DNA of 64,000 bases from Flavihumibacter stibioxidans (lineage in GTDB: Bacteria; Bacteroidota; Bacteroidia; Chitinophagales; Chitinophagaceae), in contig NZ_MBUA01000012.1 in assembly GCF_014332695.1 (NCBI RefSeq), positions 553,858-617,857 on the forward strand. Direction: 5' to 3'. Positions 16,808-24,772 of the stretch are shown here, one piece after another. Position 1 is the stretch's first letter; each line of letters opens with the position of its first letter. The notes beneath the pieces were generated by a model, which did no database searches, was not told the DNA's origin, and saw only the letters and a program-made list of their open reading frames with translations. The position numbers and the translations under genes were made by a program.

Positions 16808-17035
16808 TCAGGTGACCGGAAATTTCTTTTTCCAGAGCCGGATAAAATAAAGAATCATGCCGACGAGACTGCCAAGGAACCAGGCGTAAAAAATATAGTT
16901 CCCCAATGTTGGGGTTGTTGCAAAAAAGGCCCAGCCCATCATCAGGCCAAGTGTTGAATTAATGAGCATCCACAATGCCCCGACAGACAGGGTCAGCAAT
17001 ACCCTGCGCAGGAAATCTTTTGCATCCTCTTCCAT
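16808..17035 (-). CDS. Small two-helix membrane protein, 75 residues
   Basis: MEEDAKDFLRRVLLTLSVGA begins a short acidic N-terminus and first membrane helix (about 12-36). A second helix spans about 45-65 (NYIFYAWFLGSLVGMILYFI), and the tail IRLWKKKFPVT is basic. The charge pattern puts the C-terminus in the cytoplasm. It lies 35 bp downstream of the GH25 gene on the same strand, probably in one operon, with a single GTCTGAC motif between. No family with known function was recognised. Confidence 0.78.
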   Translation of the reverse strand: MEEDAKDFLRRVLLTLSVGALWMLINSTLGLMMGWAFFATTPTLGNYIFYAWFLGSLVGMILYFIRLWKKKFPVT

Positions 17036-17049
17036 TTCCGTTTATTTTA

Positions 17050-17060
17050 GGTGTCTGACA
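17050..17060. repeat. Single family B motif (GGTGTCTGACA)
   Basis: An isolated GGTGTCTGACA in the 35-bp gap between the GH25 gene and the small membrane protein gene. A lone copy could arise by chance; it is listed because the same 11 bases begin the tandem copies at 38889 and 38903. Confidence 0.4.
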
Positions 17061-17070
17061 AATTTAAAGC

Positions 17071-17838
17071 CTAATCAATCAGCAGATCTTCGAAATCCGT
17101 TGAATCACCATTGAATACATTGAAATCCACCTTACCCCTGATTCCGTTCACATTTCCGGTTTCACTGTACTGCCAGAAAGCCCAGTTACGGGCAATGCGG
17201 GGGCGGTCTTTTTTCAGGTAATGAGCCACCCACAGCGGATAATCATCAAACTCGCCTTTCAGGTACTTATTATAAAAATCGACATTGGTGTAGATGATGG
17301 GTTTTACGCCATAATGAGCTTCCAGCCGGTCCAGGAAGGATTTCACACCAGTCCGCAGTTTTTCAGCACTTACCCCGTAGGTCTGTTCCACATCAAGCAC
17401 AGGTGGAAGATCCCCTTTTTGCAGATCAACGCGGCGAATAAAGTTCTCAGCCTGGTCAGCGCCGCTTTTGGTAGCCAGGAAAAAATGGTAGGCCCCGCGC
17501 GGGAATCCTGCCTCACCTGCATGCTCCCAGTTTCTTTTGAACTGGCGGTCCATGTTACCCAATCCCTCTGTGGCTTTTATGAAAACAAAGCCGATCCTCA
17601 CCTCACCGGCTTCCATCTCTTTAACAGCCCTCCAGTTTACCCGTTCCTGGTACTTGGACACGTCGATACCATGAATGGAAAAATTTGCCGGGATCTCGAT
17701 CCCGAAATCCGGATAATGTTCAAAATCCGGCTGGCTGCGTTTGAACCACCACCAGGCCAGGGCACCGATCACCACCAGGATCAACAGCGCAAACAGATAT
17801 TTTGGTCCAGGTACCTGGTTCGATTTCTTTTTTGCCAT
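17071..17838 (-). CDS. GH25-family lysozyme (N,O-diacetylmuramidase), membrane-anchored
   Basis: 255 residues from the ATG at 17838. A basic N-terminus (MAKKKSNQ) and one membrane helix (about 14-32) anchor it with the catalytic domain outside the cytoplasm. The GH25 domain shows HGIDVSKYQ (Asp59), FVFIKATEG, GAYHFF and the catalytic PPVLDVEQTYG, then IIYTNVDFY and WAFWQYSETG. GH25 enzymes cleave the beta-1,4 bond between MurNAc and GlcNAc in peptidoglycan. The TTG three codons upstream is less likely because TATATTTG, a -7 promoter box, sits just before the ATG. The small membrane protein gene follows it. It is divergent from the radical SAM gene with mirrored promoters. Confidence 0.93.
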   Translation of the reverse strand: MAKKKSNQVPGPKYLFALLILVVIGALAWWWFKRSQPDFEHYPDFGIEIPANFSIHGIDVSKYQERVNWRAVKEMEAGEVRIGFVFIKATEGLGNMDRQFKRNWEHAGEAGFPRGAYHFFLATKSGADQAENFIRRVDLQKGDLPPVLDVEQTYGVSAEKLRTGVKSFLDRLEAHYGVKPIIYTNVDFYNKYLKGEFDDYPLWVAHYLKKDRPRIARNWAFWQYSETGNVNGIRGKVDFNVFNGDSTDFEDLLID

Positions 17839-17840
17839 GC

Positions 17841-17852
17841 GGGGCAAATATA
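17841..17852 (-). promoter_or_regulatory. -7 promoter box of the GH25 gene, left half of a mirror pair
   Basis: On the minus strand the sequence reads TATATTTGCCCC, then GC and the ATG. TATATTTG matches the Bacteroidota -7 consensus TAnnTTTG. With the box ending six bases before the ATG, transcription would start at or within a few bases of the start codon. The same 12 bases appear in mirror orientation at 17900-17911. No clear -33 element was found. Confidence 0.6.
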
Positions 17853-17899
17853 TAAACGGTTGGCGGTTTGTATCAGCAAATCAACAACTACAAACAATC

Positions 17900-17911
17900 T
17901 ATATTTGCCCC
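17900..17911 (+). promoter_or_regulatory. -7 promoter box of the radical SAM gene, right half of a mirror pair
   Basis: TATATTTGCCCC followed immediately by ATG (17912). The TAnnTTTG match ends four bases before the start codon, so the mRNA is probably leaderless or nearly so. It is the exact reverse complement of 17841-17852, which also makes the pair a possible operator. Confidence 0.6.
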
Positions 17912-18937
17912 ATGCCTTTCAACCTTTCCGACTCGCTCAACCTCTTACGTAAACTGACCATCCGCAGGGCATGGAACGGTGTAAAAGTATTGGCCAGTTA
18001 TTATGTAAGCAAGTACACCAGGAAGCCTGTTCAATGGGGGCTTCCCATTTCCATTTCCTTTGAGCCCACCACATCCTGTAACCTTCGCTGTCCGGAGTGC
18101 CCAAGCGGCTTAAGGGCCTTCTCCCGGCCAACAGGTATGCTTCAGAAAGACTTTTTCCGCGATACCATTGACCAGTTGCACAGGGACCTGTTTTACCTGG
18201 TCTTCTATTTCCAGGGCGAACCATTTCTGAATCCGGGGTTCCTTGACATGGTTCAATATGCCGGAAGCAAGGGCATATATACAGCCACTTCTACCAATGC
18301 CCATTACCTGACCGACGAGAACGCCAGGAAAACCGTGGAAAGCGGCCTCGACAGGCTGATCATTTCCATTGATGGAACTACACAGGAGGTTTACCAGCAA
18401 TACCGCATTGGCGGCAGACTCGAAAAAGTTCTGGAAGGGGCCCGTAATATCGTAAAGTGGAAAAAAGAACTTGGCAGCCGCACGCCTTTTGTTGTTTTCC
18501 AGTTCCTGGTGGTGAAGCCCAATGAACACCAGATCAGCGAAGTCAAAGTACTGGCCCGGGAAATAGGCGTGGATGATATCTGGCTCAAGACTGCGCAGGT
18601 ATATGATTATGCCAACGATCCCAACCAATTGATTCCTACCATTGATAAATACAGCCGCTACCGTAAAAACCGGAAGGGTGAATTCGAATTTCGCAATCCC
18701 CTGCATAATCATTGCTGGCGGGCATGGCATGCTACGGTCATCACCTGGGACGGACTGGTGGTTCCCTGCTGTTTTGACAAGGATGCACAACACCGGCTGG
18801 GCGACCTGAAAGGAAAATCATTCCGGGAAATCTGGCAGCATCCCGACTACCGGAGTTTCAGGGCCAAACTGCTGGAAAGCAGGGCCAATATTGATATTTG
18901 CGCCAATTGTTCTGAGGGTACCAGGGTTTGGGGTTGA
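17912..18937 (+). CDS. Radical SAM protein with SPASM-type C-terminal cluster domain
   Basis: 341 residues from the ATG at 17912. The SAM-binding cluster motif is C56-N-L-R-C60-P-E-C63 (CX3CX2C). The barrel continues with LVFYFQGEPFLNPGF and LIISIDGTTQEVYQQYR. The C-terminus has WDGLVVPCCFDKD and IDICANCSEG, Cys pairs expected to bind an auxiliary [4Fe-4S] cluster, with the linker FREIWQHPDYRSFRAKLL typical of SPASM proteins. Such enzymes modify peptides, proteins or small molecules by radical chemistry. The target is not evident: no small precursor peptide or carrier gene is adjacent. A role in sulfatase maturation is possible but unsupported. A frame extending upstream to 17741 overlaps the divergent GH25 gene and was rejected. 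Confidence 0.9.
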   Translation: MPFNLSDSLNLLRKLTIRRAWNGVKVLASYYVSKYTRKPVQWGLPISISFEPTTSCNLRCPECPSGLRAFSRPTGMLQKDFFRDTIDQLHRDLFYLVFYFQGEPFLNPGFLDMVQYAGSKGIYTATSTNAHYLTDENARKTVESGLDRLIISIDGTTQEVYQQYRIGGRLEKVLEGARNIVKWKKELGSRTPFVVFQFLVVKPNEHQISEVKVLAREIGVDDIWLKTAQVYDYANDPNQLIPTIDKYSRYRKNRKGEFEFRNPLHNHCWRAWHATVITWDGLVVPCCFDKDAQHRLGDLKGKSFREIWQHPDYRSFRAKLLESRANIDICANCSEGTRVWG

Positions 18938-19031
18938 ACCCGCACCACGAGGGTCCCGAACTTGCAGCGTAACCAATCGCACAGCCTGTTTGAGCCTTTT
19001 TTTATAATTTTAAGGTTGAACCATTCATTTT

Positions 19032-19487
19032 ATGAGTATTAACAAGGACATCAATCAGCGAAAATTCAGGAATGAGCATCAGAAAGCAATGATCAACCTG
19101 ATATTTTCCTATAACTGGCTGATGGAGAATACGCGGAAACAACTGGACCAGTTTGATCTCACCAATCAGCAGTTCAATATCCTGCGCATCCTGAGAGGTG
19201 CCGGGGAACCGCTGAGTACCCTGCAGATCCGCCAGCGGATGCTGGATAAAATGAGCGATACCTCCCGGATTGTGGACCGGCTGGTAAAAAAGGAACTGGT
19301 GCAGAAAGTGATTTGCAATGCCGACCGGCGGTTGGTGGACGTAACCATTACCGATAAAGGCCGGGAATTGCTGTCCAAGATGGACTCCCATGAAGCCGAT
19401 TGGGATAATCTGCTGAAAAATCTTAACGAATATGAAGCAAGCCAGCTTAATCAATTGCTCGACAAATTGCGAAATTCGCAGGATTAA
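19032..19487 (+). CDS. MarR-family transcriptional regulator
   Basis: A 151-residue winged-helix protein. The DNA-binding core is FDLTNQQFNILRILRGAGEP, then LSTLQIRQRMLDKMSDTSRI as the recognition region, and the wing VICNADRRLVDVTITDKGRE. Flanking helices (MINLIFSYNWLMENTRKQLD at the start, EYEASQLNQLLDKLRN at the end) form the dimer interface. MarR proteins usually repress neighbouring genes and respond to phenolic or oxidative ligands. The next gene, a secreted GH10-like hydrolase, starts 60 bp downstream on the same strand and may be cotranscribed. Ligand and operator were not identified. Confidence 0.92.
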   Translation: MSINKDINQRKFRNEHQKAMINLIFSYNWLMENTRKQLDQFDLTNQQFNILRILRGAGEPLSTLQIRQRMLDKMSDTSRIVDRLVKKELVQKVICNADRRLVDVTITDKGRELLSKMDSHEADWDNLLKNLNEYEASQLNQLLDKLRNSQD

Positions 19488-19547
19488 CAGGATACCCCCT
19501 GCCCGGCAGCCATTGGATGGCGTCGATTTTTTTATGAAATCAGTGAA

Positions 19548-20828
19548 ATGAAAAATTTAGTCCTTACCACTATTACCCTGGCCCTTGGGTGTTTGTCCCA
19601 ACTACAAGCCCAGCAGCCCGCAGCGCCCATCCCGGCACCAATGGAAGCGGGCAGTAAAACAGCGGGTGAAGCCCCGGCCGAATTCAGGGCAGCCTGGATA
19701 GCAACGGTAAACAATATTGACTGGCCCAATGCCGGTACTGTAGACCCGGCCATGCAAAGGGATGAATACATCCGGTTGCTGGACATGCACAAGAGAAATG
19801 GCTTAAATGCGGTGATCGTCCAGGTGAGGCCGGCAGCAGACGCATTTTATCCCTCCCAATATGAACCATGGAGCGAATGGCTGACCGGAAAACAGGGCCA
19901 GCCACCGGTACCTTACTATGATCCGCTTCAGTTCATGATTGCCGAGGCCAAAAAGAGAGGCATGGAATTTCACGCCTGGCTCAACCCCTACCGCGCGGTG
20001 TTCAATATCAACAAATCGATTCCTGCCAAAACCCATATAACCAGGGAGTTCCCCGAATGGTTCCTGACCTACGGCGACAAGAAATATTTCGATCCGGGCA
20101 ACAAGAACGCACAACAGTTTGTGGTGAACATCGTTCGGGATCTGGTGAAGCGATATGATGTGGACGGAGTTCATTTCGACGATTATTTTTATCCTTATCG
20201 CATTGCGGGCAAAGACTTTCCGGACGACAAAACCTATAAAGTATTTGGCGAAGGCCTGAGCCGCGATGAATGGCGCCGCAGCAATGTGGATTCCATTATT
20301 GTTCAGCTGGCCCGTGCCATCAGGCAGGAAAAGCCCTGGGTGAAGTTTGGCATTTCGCCCTTTGGTGTATGGCGCAACAAAGACAAGGATCCGATGGGAA
20401 GCGCCACTACGGCAGGACAAACCAATTATGACGACCTGTATGCGGATATCCTGTTGTGGCTGAGGGAAGGCTGGATTGATTATGTGGCGCCGCAGTTATA
20501 CTGGGAATTCGGGCACAAGGCCGCCGACTTTGAAGTATTGCTGGACTGGTGGAGTAAAAACTGCTATGGCAAACATTGTTATATCGGACTGGGAATTTAC
20601 CGGGCAGGAAGCAACCCGGCATGGAAGGATAAAAACCAGCTACCCCGGATGATCCGGGCTGTCAGGAATACCCCGAACATGCATGGCGTGATATATTTCA
20701 GTAGTAAGAGTTTTGTGAACAATCCCAATGGCTGGGGCGACAGCCTCAGGCAGCATTATTACCGCCAGCCTGCTGCCATCCCGGCAATGGACTGGCTGCC
20801 TGTAAATCCTTTTACCTCCGGAATGTAA
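19548..20828 (+). CDS. Secreted GH10-like glycosyl hydrolase (GHL10/DUF187 type)
   Basis: A 426-residue protein with a signal peptide (about 1-21, LSQLQAQ). The barrel begins EFRAAWIATVNNIDWPNAGT, typical of the GHL10 family, and continues with GLNAVIVQVRPAADAFYPSQ, HAWLNPYRAVFN, DGVHFDDYFYPY and FGISPFGVWRN. These enzymes are thought to act on peptidoglycan-derived or other glycans; YngK of Bacillus is a relative. The conserved Asp/Glu residues in DDYFYP and QLYWEFG are present. It follows the MarR regulator. Length is normal for the single-domain form. Exact specificity is unproven. Confidence 0.88.
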   Translation: MKNLVLTTITLALGCLSQLQAQQPAAPIPAPMEAGSKTAGEAPAEFRAAWIATVNNIDWPNAGTVDPAMQRDEYIRLLDMHKRNGLNAVIVQVRPAADAFYPSQYEPWSEWLTGKQGQPPVPYYDPLQFMIAEAKKRGMEFHAWLNPYRAVFNINKSIPAKTHITREFPEWFLTYGDKKYFDPGNKNAQQFVVNIVRDLVKRYDVDGVHFDDYFYPYRIAGKDFPDDKTYKVFGEGLSRDEWRRSNVDSIIVQLARAIRQEKPWVKFGISPFGVWRNKDKDPMGSATTAGQTNYDDLYADILLWLREGWIDYVAPQLYWEFGHKAADFEVLLDWWSKNCYGKHCYIGLGIYRAGSNPAWKDKNQLPRMIRAVRNTPNMHGVIYFSSKSFVNNPNGWGDSLRQHYYRQPAAIPAMDWLPVNPFTSGM

Positions 20829-20870
20829 TCAACCGGCTACTCCCCAAAATATCGCAGATAAATAAATATA

Positions 20871-20900
20871 AACGGGCTACGGCAACTGCTGTGGCCCGTT
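20871..20900 (+). terminator. Hairpin downstream of the GH10-like gene
   Basis: AACGGGC (20871-20877) pairs with GCCCGTT (20894-20900) about 40 bp after the stop codon. There is no strong T-run after it, so it may be a weak terminator or a 3' stabilising hairpin. Confidence 0.5.
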
Positions 20901-21171
20901 AGCATTAAAACATGCCTTAGTAAAAGGAGCTGTTTACACGCGGCGGGCGGCAATTTACCCACTGCGGGCGTTGGAGGCAGTTCCGAAACCAGGTCAAACT
21001 GGCTAATGGAACCCATTTTTACTGTTTTTTTCCGGAAATATTTTCTTCATCAGGTTTCGATCCTTTAAAATCCGGGCAAATCCTTTATGGTATTGCATCA
21101 GAGGAAGGAATCAACAGCCCGGACCACCAGCATTACCAATATTTTAAGTTTTAGATTACGGCCATTATTTA

Positions 21172-21188
21172 GTAAATTAGTAATTTAC
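21172..21188. promoter_or_regulatory. AT-rich palindrome, possible operator upstream of rpoN
   Basis: GTAAATTA-G-TAATTTAC, a perfect palindrome with 8-bp arms about 66 bp before the rpoN start codon and just upstream of a -7-like box. The position suits a repressor or activator site. No matching second site was seen in the window. Confidence 0.4.
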
Positions 21189-21211
21189 GGCCTGATTTTT
21201 GTGGATAGCGC

Positions 21212-21233
21212 GCCCCGTGGTAAAAAACGGGGC
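21212..21233 (+). promoter_or_regulatory. Leader hairpin before rpoN
   Basis: GCCCCGT and ACGGGGC pair perfectly around GGTAAAAA. The hairpin ends 20 bases before the rpoN ATG, so it would be near the translation start region of the mRNA. There is no T-run, so it is not a terminator. Confidence 0.5.
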
Positions 21234-21253
21234 TAAAAAACCCTGAACTATTA

Positions 21254-22738
21254 ATGGCACTGAGTCAAAGTTTACAGCAGAAATTATTGCAGAAGCTTTC
21301 GCCCCAGCAAATCCAGCTGATGAAGTTGCTGCAGGTGCCAACGGCCAACCTGGAGGAACGGATCAAGGAGGAACTGGAGGAGAACCCGGCATTGGAACAG
21401 AGTGATGAGATGGCGGATGACAGTTTTGAGGAGCAGGGTGAAGAATTTGAAAACCCTGATGACGAATACGATACTGAAGGCAGTGAGGACGAGTATGACA
21501 ATATCGATATCAGCGAATATGTACAGGAAGGCGATGACGAGATAGCCGACTACCGGCTTAGAGACGATAATTACCCTGAACTGGACGATAAGCAGGCGAC
21601 TCCCTTCAAAGTGGAATCGACCCTCCATGATACCCTGGCCGACCAGCTGGGCATGCTCACCCTGGATGACCGCAGGCGCCGTATTGCCGAACAGATCGTG
21701 GGCAGCATTGATGACGACGGCTACCTGCGCCGCGAAACCACTTCCATCCAGGATGACCTGGCATTCAGGCAGAACATCGATGCCAGTGAGGAAGAAATCG
21801 AAGACCTGATCAGCCTGATCCAGCAATTCGATCCTGCCGGTGTGGCAGCCCGTGACCTGCAGGAATGCCTTCTCCTTCAACTGGAAAGAAGAAAACACGA
21901 AGGCGAAGCCGTTCATGGCGCCATCCGAATCCTGACCGATTACTTCGATGAGTTCATTAAAAAACACTACGACAAGATCCAGCGCGGACTGAATATTGAC
22001 GATGAGCAGCTCAAACTGATCATACAACAGATTATTAAACTGAATCCCAAACCGGGTGGCAATGTGGGCGAGGTCAATAAAGCGGAAAGTTATGTGGTGC
22101 CCGATTTTTTCATCTATAATAATGCCGGCAAACTCGAACTGACCCTTAACAGCAAGAATGCTCCTGACCTGCGGATCAGTGAAGGATATCGCGACATGCT
22201 GAAAGAATATGACAGGGGCAGTAAAAAAGACAAACGCCAGAAAGAGGCGGTAATGTTTATCAAACAAAAAATTGACGCGGCCAAGTGGTTCATTGACGCT
22301 ATCAAGCAGCGTCAGCATACCCTGATGATGACCATGCAGACCATCATGGATTACCAGTATGAGTTTTTTGTAACAGGCGATGAAACCACCATGCGCCCCA
22401 TGATCCTCAAGGATATTGCAGAAAGAACGGGACTGGATATTTCCACGGTAAGCCGGGTGGCCAATAGCAAGTTCGTGCAGACTGAGTTCGGCACCTACCG
22501 GCTGAAATTCTTTTTCAGCGAAAGCCTGAGCACCGAAAGCGGCGAGGAAGTAAGCACCAGGGAGGTGAAAAAGATTCTGAGCGATATGGTGGAAGGCGAA
22601 AACAAGCGCAAACCGCTTAGCGATGAAAGGCTGACTGAGCTTTTGCAGGAAAAAGGTTATAATATTGCCCGCAGAACAGTGGCCAAATACCGGGAACAAC
22701 TCAATATACCGGTGGCCCGACTCAGAAAGGAATTGTAA
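21254..22738 (+). CDS. rpoN: RNA polymerase sigma-54 factor
   Basis: A 494-residue protein. The N-terminal activator-interacting region is present (LSQSLQQKLLQKLSPQQIQL, ELEENPALEQ), followed by a long acidic linker at about 55-110. The core-binding region (FDPAGVAARDLQECLLLQLE) follows. The C-terminal DNA-binding part has DIAERTGLDISTVSRVANSK and the RpoN box ARRTVAKYREQLNIPVARLR. Sigma-54 recognises -24/-12 promoters and needs an AAA+ activator; none is in the window. Its stop codon overlaps the start of the next gene (TAATG), implying translational coupling to the PAP2-like protein. Confidence 0.96.
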   Translation: MALSQSLQQKLLQKLSPQQIQLMKLLQVPTANLEERIKEELEENPALEQSDEMADDSFEEQGEEFENPDDEYDTEGSEDEYDNIDISEYVQEGDDEIADYRLRDDNYPELDDKQATPFKVESTLHDTLADQLGMLTLDDRRRRIAEQIVGSIDDDGYLRRETTSIQDDLAFRQNIDASEEEIEDLISLIQQFDPAGVAARDLQECLLLQLERRKHEGEAVHGAIRILTDYFDEFIKKHYDKIQRGLNIDDEQLKLIIQQIIKLNPKPGGNVGEVNKAESYVVPDFFIYNNAGKLELTLNSKNAPDLRISEGYRDMLKEYDRGSKKDKRQKEAVMFIKQKIDAAKWFIDAIKQRQHTLMMTMQTIMDYQYEFFVTGDETTMRPMILKDIAERTGLDISTVSRVANSKFVQTEFGTYRLKFFFSESLSTESGEEVSTREVKKILSDMVEGENKRKPLSDERLTELLQEKGYNIARRTVAKYREQLNIPVARLRKEL

Positions 22739-23439
22739 TGATGGTATCAACAGAGCAACCAAATACATCTGCTGTGGCGGACCCATCCGGCGTTCACCCG
22801 TCGGGTGGCACCCGACGGGTGAACGCCGGATGGGTCATCGGGCAACTGATCTCCTTTGTTTTTCATCCTTTATTCATACCCGGATATATCACGGCGTTTT
22901 TATTATTCGTGCATCCCTTTGCCTTCGCGGGTGAAAACGAGTGGTATAAGAAAATCAAACTTATATCAGTACTGGTCAGCACGGCCTTCTTTCCCGCTTT
23001 TACCGTTTTTCTGCTGAAGCAACTGGGGTTTGCATCCAGCTTCCAATTGAAAACACAAAAAGAGCGGATCATACCGATCGTGGCTTCCATGGTTTTTTAT
23101 TTCTGGATCTTCTATGTAAGCAAGAACAGGCCCGACAATCCGCCGGAACTGGTGAAGATGCTTTGTGCCGTTTTCATTACCAGTATCATCGCCCTCACTG
23201 CCAATAATTTTATCAAGATCAGCCTCCACGCCATTGCCATGGGAGTACTGGTATCGTTTTTTGTTTACATGGCCTGGACCAGCCTGATTCCAATGATTGT
23301 TCCCCTGGCTGTCTCCATCCTCATAGCCGGACTCGTTGGTACTGCCAGGCTGATGACGGGGGCGCATAGCAATTCGGAACTGGTATGGGGATTTGCAACA
23401 GGTGTGGTATCCATGTTCATTGCTGTTTGGGTGGTGTAG
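22738..23439 (+). CDS. PAP2-like integral membrane protein with degenerate active site
   Basis: A 233-residue protein with about six membrane helices. The end of the chain resembles PAP2/lipid phosphate phosphatases: KISLHAIAMG recalls the SxxH-type motif 2 and ARLMTGAHSNSE keeps R-x5-H of motif 3 but has Glu in place of the usual Asp. KTQKERIIP may be a remnant of motif 1. It could be a phosphatase with altered chemistry or a non-catalytic relative. The start overlaps the rpoN stop codon. Residues about 15-33 are encoded by a 57-bp perfect palindrome, and no ATG follows it before the first helices, so the palindrome must be translated unless a non-ATG start is used. Confidence 0.75.
   Translation: MMVSTEQPNTSAVADPSGVHPSGGTRRVNAGWVIGQLISFVFHPLFIPGYITAFLLFVHPFAFAGENEWYKKIKLISVLVSTAFFPAFTVFLLKQLGFASSFQLKTQKERIIPIVASMVFYFWIFYVSKNRPDNPPELVKMLCAVFITSIIALTANNFIKISLHAIAMGVLVSFFVYMAWTSLIPMIVPLAVSILIAGLVGTARLMTGAHSNSELVWGFATGVVSMFIAVWVV
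22780..22836. repeat. 57-bp perfect palindrome, family A copy 3, inside a coding region
   Basis: Arms of 28 bases around a central G: outer GACCCATCCGGCG, inner TTCACCCGTCGGGTG, then the exact complements. The inner 31 bp are the family A repeat; the outer 13-bp arms are unique to this copy. It is in frame within the first 33 codons of the PAP2-like gene. Confidence 0.95.
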
Positions 23440-23462
23440 GTATGGGGATTCGCGGAAAAGAA

Positions 23463-23489
23463 AAAGCCCAATCTACGGGATTGAGCTTT
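23463..23489 (+). terminator. Terminator after rpoN and the PAP2-like gene
   Basis: AAAGCCCAATC pairs with GATTGAGCTTT (one mismatch in 11), loop TACGG, 24 bp after the stop codon. T-rich sequence follows (TTTGTTTC). It closes the two-gene operon. Confidence 0.7.
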
Positions 23490-23648
23490 GTTTCAGGGGT
23501 GTCCAAACCAGCCTAATGATAAGAGTCCAACTTAAAATCTTTACATCATCTATTGTTATGTAATACTGGTTTTAATTTGATAGGATAGTAATAACGGGGG
23601 TTTGAACTTTCCTAGTATGCGTAGTTTTCCGCAAATTCAGATCTATTA

Positions 23649-24731
23649 TCATTCACCACTGGTTTTATCAGACGCCGGTTCAGGAATGCCTGGCGGTACA
23701 GGGCTTTGTTCCGTTTCCGTTTCCGTTTCTGTCAGGAACTCCAGTTTATAAATCCTGATGAGGAGGATAAAAACTGAAATCAGCAAGGGGCCGAAGACCA
23801 GGCCGATGAATCCAAATAATTGAAGGCCGATGATAACCCCGAAAACTGTAATAAGTGGATGTACATCGCCCAGCTTTTTCTGCAATACAAACCTGAAAAC
23901 ATTATCAACCGTACCCATTACCAGAAACCCATAAATAAGCAGGGCAATTCCTTTCCAGTTCTCACCACCGGCAAAAAATATCAGGGCCAGGGGAATATAG
24001 GCAACTGTAATTCCAACCACCGGCAACATGGCTGCAATACAGGTGATAGCAAACCAGAGCATTGGTTCCTGAACACCCAGGGCCAGGTAACCTGCAAGGC
24101 CGACTACACCCTGCACAATGGCAATCAGCGGAATTCCGACTGCATTGGAAATGACCAGGGTATTTACTTCTTTCTGTAAATCGTTTCGGTGTTTGCGACC
24201 CATTGGCAGCCACTCCATCAGGGCTGCTTCCATCTTTTTCCCCTCTGCCAGCATGAAATACAAAATGAAGTACATCACCACAATGGTGGTAAGGGAATTA
24301 AACGTTGCCCCAAGAATGCCGGGCAATTCCTTTGCTGCCATTTCACCCAGCTGGGACAGGTTTTTATCGCTCAGGATCACAAACCCGGTTCTTGTTTCCA
24401 GTCCTTCCACAAAATGCTGTATCGCCTGTATCGCCGTGTTAATTTGCTGTTCTGAAATACTCAGTCGTCCCACCAGTAATTTGATCACTCCGCCGATAGG
24501 TATAACAATAACAATAAAAGAGAGAACCATCAGCAGGCTGGCCGCCAGTGCGGGCGGCCAGCGCCTGAGTACAAGCATCCGCATCCAGCGGTCCATCAGG
24601 ATATAAAGGGTAAATGCGCCCAGGGTTGCCGGCAGAAAGGCTTTCAGTTCTGTGAACAGCAGGAAACCCAGCAGAAATATAATCAGCAGGAAGAAAACCT
24701 GCCTGAGTTTGTTATTATCGAGATAGGCCAT
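23649..24731 (-). CDS. AI-2E family transporter (PerM-type membrane protein)
   Basis: 360 residues. The family layout is visible: paired N-terminal helices (VFFLLIIFLLGFLLFTELKA, LVLRRWPPALAASLLMVLSF), a polar central part (FVEGLETRTGFVILSDKNLS), then closely spaced helices with IVQGVVGLAGYLALGVQEPM, LPVVGITVAYIPLALIFFAG and GLQLFGFIGLVFGPLLISVF. The C-terminus is a Glu/Pro-rich cytoplasmic tail. Members export AI-2 or act as Na+/H+ or other transporters; substrate cannot be inferred. It lies downstream of the MATE gene on the same strand with a 41-bp gap, so an operon is possible. Confidence 0.9.
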   Translation of the reverse strand: MAYLDNNKLRQVFFLLIIFLLGFLLFTELKAFLPATLGAFTLYILMDRWMRMLVLRRWPPALAASLLMVLSFIVIVIPIGGVIKLLVGRLSISEQQINTAIQAIQHFVEGLETRTGFVILSDKNLSQLGEMAAKELPGILGATFNSLTTIVVMYFILYFMLAEGKKMEAALMEWLPMGRKHRNDLQKEVNTLVISNAVGIPLIAIVQGVVGLAGYLALGVQEPMLWFAITCIAAMLPVVGITVAYIPLALIFFAGGENWKGIALLIYGFLVMGTVDNVFRFVLQKKLGDVHPLITVFGVIIGLQLFGFIGLVFGPLLISVFILLIRIYKLEFLTETETETEQSPVPPGIPEPASDKTSGE

Positions 24732-24772
24732 ATTATGAAGGATAGAAAGTTAGGTTTTTTTCATTTCGCTGA

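Larger units (their letters stand above)
20829..21253. other. 425-bp gap upstream of rpoN
   Basis: Apart from the hairpin at 20871-20900 it holds an AT-rich perfect palindrome GTAAATTAGTAATTTAC (21172-21188) and a hairpin GCCCCGT/ACGGGGC (21212-21233) ending 20 bases before the rpoN ATG. A near match to a -7 box (TGATTTTTG) lies about 21193-21201. No coding frame or RNA gene was recognised in the remainder. Confidence 0.5.

Noticed and set aside
21284-22786. 500-codon minus-strand frame
   Set aside because: It is antisense to rpoN, which is unmistakable; long antisense frames arise from the codon use of the real gene.
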